The position numbers and the translations under genes were made by a program. The notes beneath the pieces were generated by a model. That model was given only the letters and a program-made list of their open reading frames with translations, made no database searches and was not told the origin of the DNA. Below, in pieces: positions 37,317 to 41,291 of a DNA stretch of 41,291 nucleotides. Where the stretch lies: positions 1 to 41,291 of the forward strand of contig NZ_LN868942.1 of assembly GCF_001182745.1 (NCBI RefSeq). Reading direction: 5' to 3'. The stretch comes from Nocardia farcinica (GTDB lineage Bacteria; Actinomycetota; Actinomycetes; Mycobacteriales; Mycobacteriaceae). Positions within the stretch are counted from its first letter, which is position 1; every line of letters starts with the position of its first letter.

Positions 37317-39059
37317 TCAGACCAGGCGGGGTCCGGAGACCTTCGTCGCGGCTTCCAGTGCGCGGCCGACCGTCGAGTGCGGCAGGCCCATCGTGGCGCC
37401 GATCGCGTTCGGGGTCGCCCCGGCCGAGGCCGCTTCGTAGATCGCGGTGAGCTCCTCGACCGACTTGCGCGAGAGCTTGCGATCGACGACCGCGCGCGCG
37501 ATCACCGTCGCCTCCGCGCGCGACAACGCGCGATCGAACGGGCCGTGCCCACCGAGTCGCGCGCGCGGGGCGGGTTCGGTCGCGCGCGCGAGCGCCCCCT
37601 CGATCACTGTCGATCGCGCGCGGCCCGCGCGCGACGGCCGCGCGCGATCGGCGTCCTCGCGCGCGATCGGCGAGACCGGCTTCGGATCGCGCGCGATCGA
37701 CACCACCGCGCGCCGATCGCGATCGACGCCCTCGGTCGCGCGCGCGACGCTCGCGCGTTCCTCGCCGCCGGGTCGCGCGTTCGACAGCTGCTCCTCGGGT
37801 GTGTGATCGGCGCGCGAGTCGCGATCGGTGTCCAGCTCAGGACCGGTTTGCGCGACGATCGGCGCGCGATCGACCACCTCGACCTCGCGCGCGATCGACT
37901 CCGCCTCGCTGCCGGACTCCGCGCGTTCGACACTGGCGTCCGCGCGCGCGGCCGAGACCTCGCCTGCGATCGACACGGCGTCCTCGCCCGCGCGTCCGTC
38001 ACCAATGTCCGCGCGCGAACGCGCGATCGGCCCGCGCGCGATCGACGCGCGATCGACCGGATCGCTCGCGCGCGACTCGTCCTCACCGCCGGCCACCGCC
38101 TCGCGCGCGCGATCGATCGCGGACTCGGCCGCGTGCACAGGCGCGTGGTCCTCGTCGCCGCGCGCGAGCGGGGCTGTCGCGCGGGCGGTCAGTTCGCGCT
38201 CGACCTCGCGTTCGAGAGCGGCGATCTCCGCACGCACCGCGGGGTCGGATTCGATCGTGTCGAGCGTCGGCCGCGGCGCACGGGCGGTGTGGTCGGCCCA
38301 GTCGGTCACCGGCCGGTAGTCCGGCAACGTGTAGGCGCTGAACCTTCCCTCCAGGTGTTCGGCGAGTCGATCGCGCACCGAATCCTCCCCGAGTACGACA
38401 CCGTCGTCGGCGGCCTTGTCGATCGCGCGGTGCAGACGCTGCATGGCCTTGCGCTCAGCCCGGCCGCCGCTGCCGTTGATGCGGGCGATGCGGACGGCGT
38501 CGGCCGCGAGGGCCAGGTCGGCCAGGCGCCGCTCCACAGCCACCTCGGCGACGGTGCGGTCGGTCGGGTCGGCGATGCCCCACTTCACCAGCAGCCGCTG
38601 CGGTGTCCACCGCAGTGTCATGCCGCCGGCGCGGCCGGTGAGCTGGCGACGCTCCAGCGCCATCGACCGCTCCCAGCCCCACGCCGCGACCAGCGGGGCG
38701 GCCAGGCGCAGCACGAGCAGCCCGACGTCGTTGGTGGCGTGGGAGGCGGCCAGGACGCCGGACAGGATGGTCAGCACCCACATCGCGATGCCGTCGACGC
38801 CGGCGGATCCGGTGTCGATCTGGGAACGCCGCGCCCGCATCGCCGAGGCGACGACCATGAGCTCGATGAACGCGAAGCACAGCGCCTGCAGGGCCGGGTG
38901 CATGTGCAGCGACTCGGAGAACATCACGTACATGCCCTGCGCGGCCACGATCGAGGCGATGCCCGCGGTGAACAGGGTGACGCTGCGTTCGATCTTGGCG
39001 CTGCGCTGGTCCTTGGCCTTCCGTGCGACCGCTTCGGCTGGCGTGTGGTCGGGGGTCAT
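37317..39059 (-). CDS. Membrane protein with low-complexity linker and C-terminal HTH
   Basis: A 580-residue protein. Residues 25-150 contain about four membrane helices (VTLFTAGIASIVAAQGMYVMF, LCFAFIELMVVASAM, IAMWVLTILSGVLAASHA and LVLRLAAPLVAAWGW), a DUF2637/Spd-like arrangement seen in actinobacterial plasmid transfer regions. Residues about 270-520 are a low-complexity Ala/Arg/Asp/Ser linker encoded by DNA packed with CGCGCGATCG. The C-terminus (SRKSVEELTAIYEAASAGATPNAIGATMGLPHSTVGRAL) is a resolvase-type helix-turn-helix. ATG 39059 overlaps the upstream stop. A membrane-anchored DNA-binding role in transfer or tethering is plausible. Confidence 0.68.
   Translation of the reverse strand: MTPDHTPAEAVARKAKDQRSAKIERSVTLFTAGIASIVAAQGMYVMFSESLHMHPALQALCFAFIELMVVASAMRARRSQIDTGSAGVDGIAMWVLTILSGVLAASHATNDVGLLVLRLAAPLVAAWGWERSMALERRQLTGRAGGMTLRWTPQRLLVKWGIADPTDRTVAEVAVERRLADLALAADAVRIARINGSGGRAERKAMQRLHRAIDKAADDGVVLGEDSVRDRLAEHLEGRFSAYTLPDYRPVTDWADHTARAPRPTLDTIESDPAVRAEIAALEREVERELTARATAPLARGDEDHAPVHAAESAIDRAREAVAGGEDESRASDPVDRASIARGPIARSRADIGDGRAGEDAVSIAGEVSAARADASVERAESGSEAESIAREVEVVDRAPIVAQTGPELDTDRDSRADHTPEEQLSNARPGGEERASVARATEGVDRDRRAVVSIARDPKPVSPIAREDADRARPSRAGRARSTVIEGALARATEPAPRARLGGHGPFDRALSRAEATVIARAVVDRKLSRKSVEELTAIYEAASAGATPNAIGATMGLPHSTVGRALEAATKVSGPRLV
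37520..38120. repeat. Dense CGCGCGATCG repeat tract inside coding sequence
   Basis: By hand count CGCGCGATCG or its complement appears eleven times between about 37520 and 38115, mixed with many further GCGCGC runs and CGATCG sites. Spacing is irregular. It encodes the Ala/Arg/Ser/Asp linker of the membrane/HTH protein, but the density seems beyond what the amino acids require. Confidence 0.75.
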
Positions 39060-40294
39060 TTCTGCTCACCTTTCCGGCGTGCCATCTCGTCTTCCAGGCG
39101 CGAGATGGTCGAGTGGGCGGTGTCGAGGGCTTGGCGTAGCGCCGCGACTTGGGCGTTGGCCGCTTCCTGCGTGCGGGCCAGTTCGGCGGCGTGGTCGGTG
39201 CGCATTTGCTCGCGGTCGGCGCGCGCCTCGGCGCGCGCGCTGGCGAGTTCGCTGCGCAGCTGCTCGCGCTCGGCGCGAGCTGCCTGAGTCAGCTCGGTCA
39301 GCTCTGCGCGGGCGACCTCGAGGTCGCGGCGTAGCTGCTGAGCCTCGGTGCGCGCGTCGGCGGCGGCCTGCTCAGCTCCGGCCCGCTCGGCTTCGGCGTC
39401 GCGTTGAGCCTTGCTGGCCGCGCGAACACGGGTTTCGGCGGCGCGGATCTGCTCGTTGGCCGCTGCCTGGATCTGCTCGATCTCGGTCGCGGTCTCGGTG
39501 CGGATGGCGTGGACCCGCTCGGCGGCGGCCTGCTCAGCGGCGGCGATCCGCGATCGAGCGTCGGTGAGTGCGTGCTCAAGTTCAGCGTGCGCGGCCGCGA
39601 CGTCGGCGCGTGCCTGCTCGATCACGGTCGCGGCCTCAGCACGTGCCTGGTCCACCTCGGCGGCAGCTTCGGCAGCGCGGGCGTCGCGATCGGCGATCGC
39701 GTCCTCGGCCGCGCCTTCGGCCAAGGTCTTGTCCTCGATCGCACGCGCCAGCTCACGGCGAGCGGACAGCGCCTCGTTCTCGGCTTCTGCCGCTGCGGCG
39801 CGGGCCGCGTCGATCTCGGCTTGTGCTTCGGCCCTGATGCGGGCGACCTCGGCGACAGCGGCGTCCGGATCCCCGGCGGTGGCCACGATCTCGGCCACCC
39901 TATCGACGATCTCGGCCTGCTGCGCGCGGTGTGCAGTGGTCACCATCTCCCACTGCGCCAGCAGCTCGGCCAGCGACGCCCGCGCCGAGGTCACCGGTCG
40001 CGGCACAGGACGATCCGGCCGTGCCGTCGCACCGCCAGCGGCTTCGAGCTGGAGTTCCCGCTTGCGCTGGAAGGCAGCCGCGCGATCGTGGCGACGCCGC
40101 ACCCCGTCCGGATCGACGTGGAACTCCCCGCAGTACTCGGCCTTGCGTCCCCGTCCAGGCGGCGCGGGCGGCAACGGGTGACCGGCCACCGCGAACTCCC
40201 CCGAGCCGGGGTCGTAGGCGACGGGGAATTGACATACGCGCCGGTCGGCGCCGTCATCTGCCCCGACAGCGGGGCCCTGCTCTGGATTCGTCAC
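39056..40294 (-). CDS. Zinc-ribbon plus long coiled-coil protein
   Basis: A 412-residue protein. Residues 20-75 hold a probable zinc-binding element (VCQFP...GRGRKAEYCGEFHVDPDGVRRRH). Residues about 105-405 are one long coiled coil rich in Ala, Glu and Arg (AEVARIRAEAQAEIDAARAAAAEAENEALSARRELARAIE, quoted by its ends). It resembles KfrA/SMC-like plasmid structural or segregation proteins in form, without an ATPase. The GTG start at 40294 directly abuts GGAGG, too close for a normal ribosome site; a TAGGAT box six bases upstream suggests a leaderless message. It is cotranscribed with the membrane/HTH gene (ATGA overlap) and divergent from parA. Confidence 0.7.
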   Translation of the reverse strand: MTNPEQGPAVGADDGADRRVCQFPVAYDPGSGEFAVAGHPLPPAPPGRGRKAEYCGEFHVDPDGVRRRHDRAAAFQRKRELQLEAAGGATARPDRPVPRPVTSARASLAELLAQWEMVTTAHRAQQAEIVDRVAEIVATAGDPDAAVAEVARIRAEAQAEIDAARAAAAEAENEALSARRELARAIEDKTLAEGAAEDAIADRDARAAEAAAEVDQARAEAATVIEQARADVAAAHAELEHALTDARSRIAAAEQAAAERVHAIRTETATEIEQIQAAANEQIRAAETRVRAASKAQRDAEAERAGAEQAAADARTEAQQLRRDLEVARAELTELTQAARAEREQLRSELASARAEARADREQMRTDHAAELARTQEAANAQVAALRQALDTAHSTISRLEDEMARRKGEQK

Positions 40295-40300
40295 CCTCCG

Positions 40301-40306
40301 ATCCTA
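40301..40306 (-). promoter_or_regulatory. -10 box for a leaderless start of the coiled-coil gene
   Basis: TAGGAT on the minus strand (40306-40301) is followed by CGGAGG and then the GTG at 40294, the same six-base spacing as at the 3216 start. Confidence 0.5.
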
Positions 40307-40308
40307 CC

Positions 40309-40362
40309 ATAAACGTTTTCGTTTATCATTCTAAGATTACGTTCTATCGTTTTAACGAAAAC
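40309..40362. repeat. AT-rich nested inverted repeats
   Basis: ATAAACG-tttt-CGTTTAT (40309-40326) is a perfect inverted repeat. GTTTTCGTT (40315-40323) is mirrored by AACGAAAAC (40354-40362), and CGTT-tt-AACG lies at 40348-40357. The block is strikingly AT-rich in GC-rich surroundings and overlaps the coiled-coil gene's promoter. It may be an operator cluster, iteron-like site or origin element. Confidence 0.6.
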
Positions 40363-40530
40363 ATTTGTCCGGAATGTCCCCACTTCGTTTGGATGGTGGA
40401 CATGCGGGGCGCGGGTCGTGGGCTGGCGAGGCGTCGGGCAGGCGGTAGGGTCTGGCTGAAATCCGGGCGCTTACCTCGCTTTGGGCGAGTGGGTGAAGGC
40501 GGACCGGGGCCGTTTCAGTCGCCGAAGGGT

Positions 40531-40559
40531 GTGCGGTGGAAAGACTCTTTCCACCGCAC
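40531..40559. promoter_or_regulatory. parS: parS-like centromere site, copy 2 (upstream of parA)
   Basis: The inverted repeat has 12-base arms (40531-40542 and 40548-40559) around GACTC. Its 19-base core at 40536-40554 is identical to 788-806. It lies 30 bases before parA, where it could both nucleate ParB and autoregulate the par operon. Confidence 0.8.
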
Positions 40560-40588
40560 GCGGCGAGATAGCGAGTGGAGTTGCAGCG

Positions 40589-41291
40589 ATGGCAACTGGT
40601 GGTGTTCTGCGTCTGTTGTTCTCGACGCTCAAGGGCGGGCCAGGGAAGACGACCAGCGCAATCCTGACCGCGATCGCGCTCAGCCGTCGTGGCCTGACCG
40701 TGGTGGTCATCTGCGCCGACACCCGCACTCGGGGTGCCACGGACTGGGTGCAGGAGGCCGAGCGGGTCGGTGATGTGGTCCCGTTCCGGTTGGCGATCTG
40801 GCACGAGAGCGACGGGCCGCTGTCGCAATACGCGCGCGGAGTTGAGCGTTCGACCGGCGCGGATGTGGTGATCATCGACACCGGCGGTGAGCAGCCGGAG
40901 AACTTCACGCACGGCTGCCTGTACGCGGACTGGCTGATCGCCCCGGTGGGCCCGTTCCGCGCCGAGCTTCGGCGCCTGGTGCCGACGTATCAGAGTGCCG
41001 CCGCAGTCGACGAGAGCGGGTCACCCCTGGAGATCAGCGTGCTGCTCACCCGCTGCCCGGCTGCACACAAGGGCAAGGCGAAGGAGGCGCGTGAACAGCT
41101 CACCTCGAACCTGGTGGGCGAAGACGGACAGCTCGACCCCGAGGTCCCCTACGCGTTGGGGCTGGACGTGCTCAACACCGAGATCTCCCGCGGCGTCGCC
41201 TACGACGAGTTCTACGGGCTGATGCCTGAGGACGTGGGGGAGTACGACGCGCTGGCGAACGAGATCCTCGACCGTCGCAGCAGGACCAGCT
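40589..41291 (+). CDS. parA: ParA-family partition ATPase (runs off the window end)
   Basis: At least 234 residues from ATG 40589. The deviant Walker A motif is TLKGGPGKTTSA (residues 13-24), followed by the ParA switch region VVVICADTRTRG and DVVIIDTGGEQPENFTHG, in which the usual DxP(P) motif is modified to DTGGE. The C-terminal portion reads VLNTEISRGVAYDEFYGL, typical of the family. The frame is open at the last base, so the stop is missing. It would move the plasmid with ParB, which lies at the first base of the window. Confidence 0.9.
   Translation, partial: MATGGVLRLLFSTLKGGPGKTTSAILTAIALSRRGLTVVVICADTRTRGATDWVQEAERVGDVVPFRLAIWHESDGPLSQYARGVERSTGADVVIIDTGGEQPENFTHGCLYADWLIAPVGPFRAELRRLVPTYQSAAAVDESGSPLEISVLLTRCPAAHKGKAKEAREQLTSNLVGEDGQLDPEVPYALGLDVLNTEISRGVAYDEFYGLMPEDVGEYDALANEILDRRSRTS

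Larger units (their letters stand above)
40295..40588. other. Gap between the coiled-coil gene and parA
   Basis: This 294-base region contains the leaderless promoter, an AT-rich block of nested repeats, a small CTCGC/GCGAG hairpin near 40475, the second parS-like site and the parA promoter. No gene is supported in it. Confidence 0.6.

Noticed and set aside
37128..39287. A 719-codon plus-strand Arg/Asp-rich frame
   Set aside because: It arises from the CGCGCGATCG tract, which keeps several frames open; the minus-strand protein has membrane helices, an HTH and coupled overlaps.
1..41291. CRISPR arrays and intact insertion sequences
   Set aside because: No regularly spaced repeats with unique spacers were seen, and no transposase or terminal-repeat pair was recognised on either strand.

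Overview
The window looks like an almost complete actinobacterial plasmid of about 41.3 kb. A ParB gene opens the sequence and its ParA partner runs off the other end, so the two ends probably abut in a circle. The host is very probably a mycolic-acid actinobacterium (Nocardia/Rhodococcus type). The DNA is GC-rich, encodes a WhiB-family Fe-S protein, three DUF5994 proteins and a homologue of the phosphatidylinositol-mannoside acyltransferase PatA, and its genes overlap tightly with many GTG starts.

Layout. (1) Maintenance: parB with an internal parS-like palindrome (1-921), a primase-fold replication protein on the minus strand (968-2953) and a small ribbon-helix-helix protein (3028-3216). 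(2) A minus-strand operon of GntR regulator, HTH/sensor-like protein and isochorismatase-type hydrolase (3313-5431). It diverges from (3) a ten-gene plus-strand transfer/processing operon (5547-15202): small proteins, WhiB, a TraG/VirD4-type coupling protein, DUF4913, a zinc-finger/TOPRIM protein and an RRQRL-motif protein. The last two share a long helical domain and each has a strong internal ribosome site at the module boundary. (4) Accessory genes (15269-20747): SMP-like peptide, cysteine-rich protein, RmuC, HEPN-type Abi protein, tyrosine integrase with an inverted-repeat site, and a decayed exonuclease. (5) DUF5994 genes around a PatA homologue (20872-23858). (6) A small-gene region (24221-26830) that holds what reads as a circularly permuted tRNA-Ala gene on the minus strand at about 25079-25001, with its own -10 box and terminator-like hairpin. 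(7) A DNA-modification operon (26977-29863: DUF3307, DUF5131, C5-cytosine methyltransferase) divergent from a small HTH gene. (8) Small regulators and membrane proteins (30286-34214). (9) Mobilisation: relaxase and MobC-like protein (34570-36958), then a membrane/HTH protein and a coiled-coil protein (37317-40294). (10) A second copy of the parS-like palindrome and parA (40536-41291).

How it fits together: Rep copies the plasmid, ParA/ParB with the two parS-like sites would segregate it, and relaxase, MobC and coupling protein would process and deliver it. No VirB4-like ATPase or mating-channel gene was recognised, so it may be mobilisable rather than self-transmissible. The most unusual element is the permuted tRNA. 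Its 3' half (anticodon loop to CCA) precedes its 5' half with only three bases between; acceptor, D, T and most of the anticodon stem still pair; and it keeps G3:U70 and A73 (alanine identity) with a GGC anticodon if the halves are joined. All functional names come from sequence reading and remembered family features; no database search was possible.
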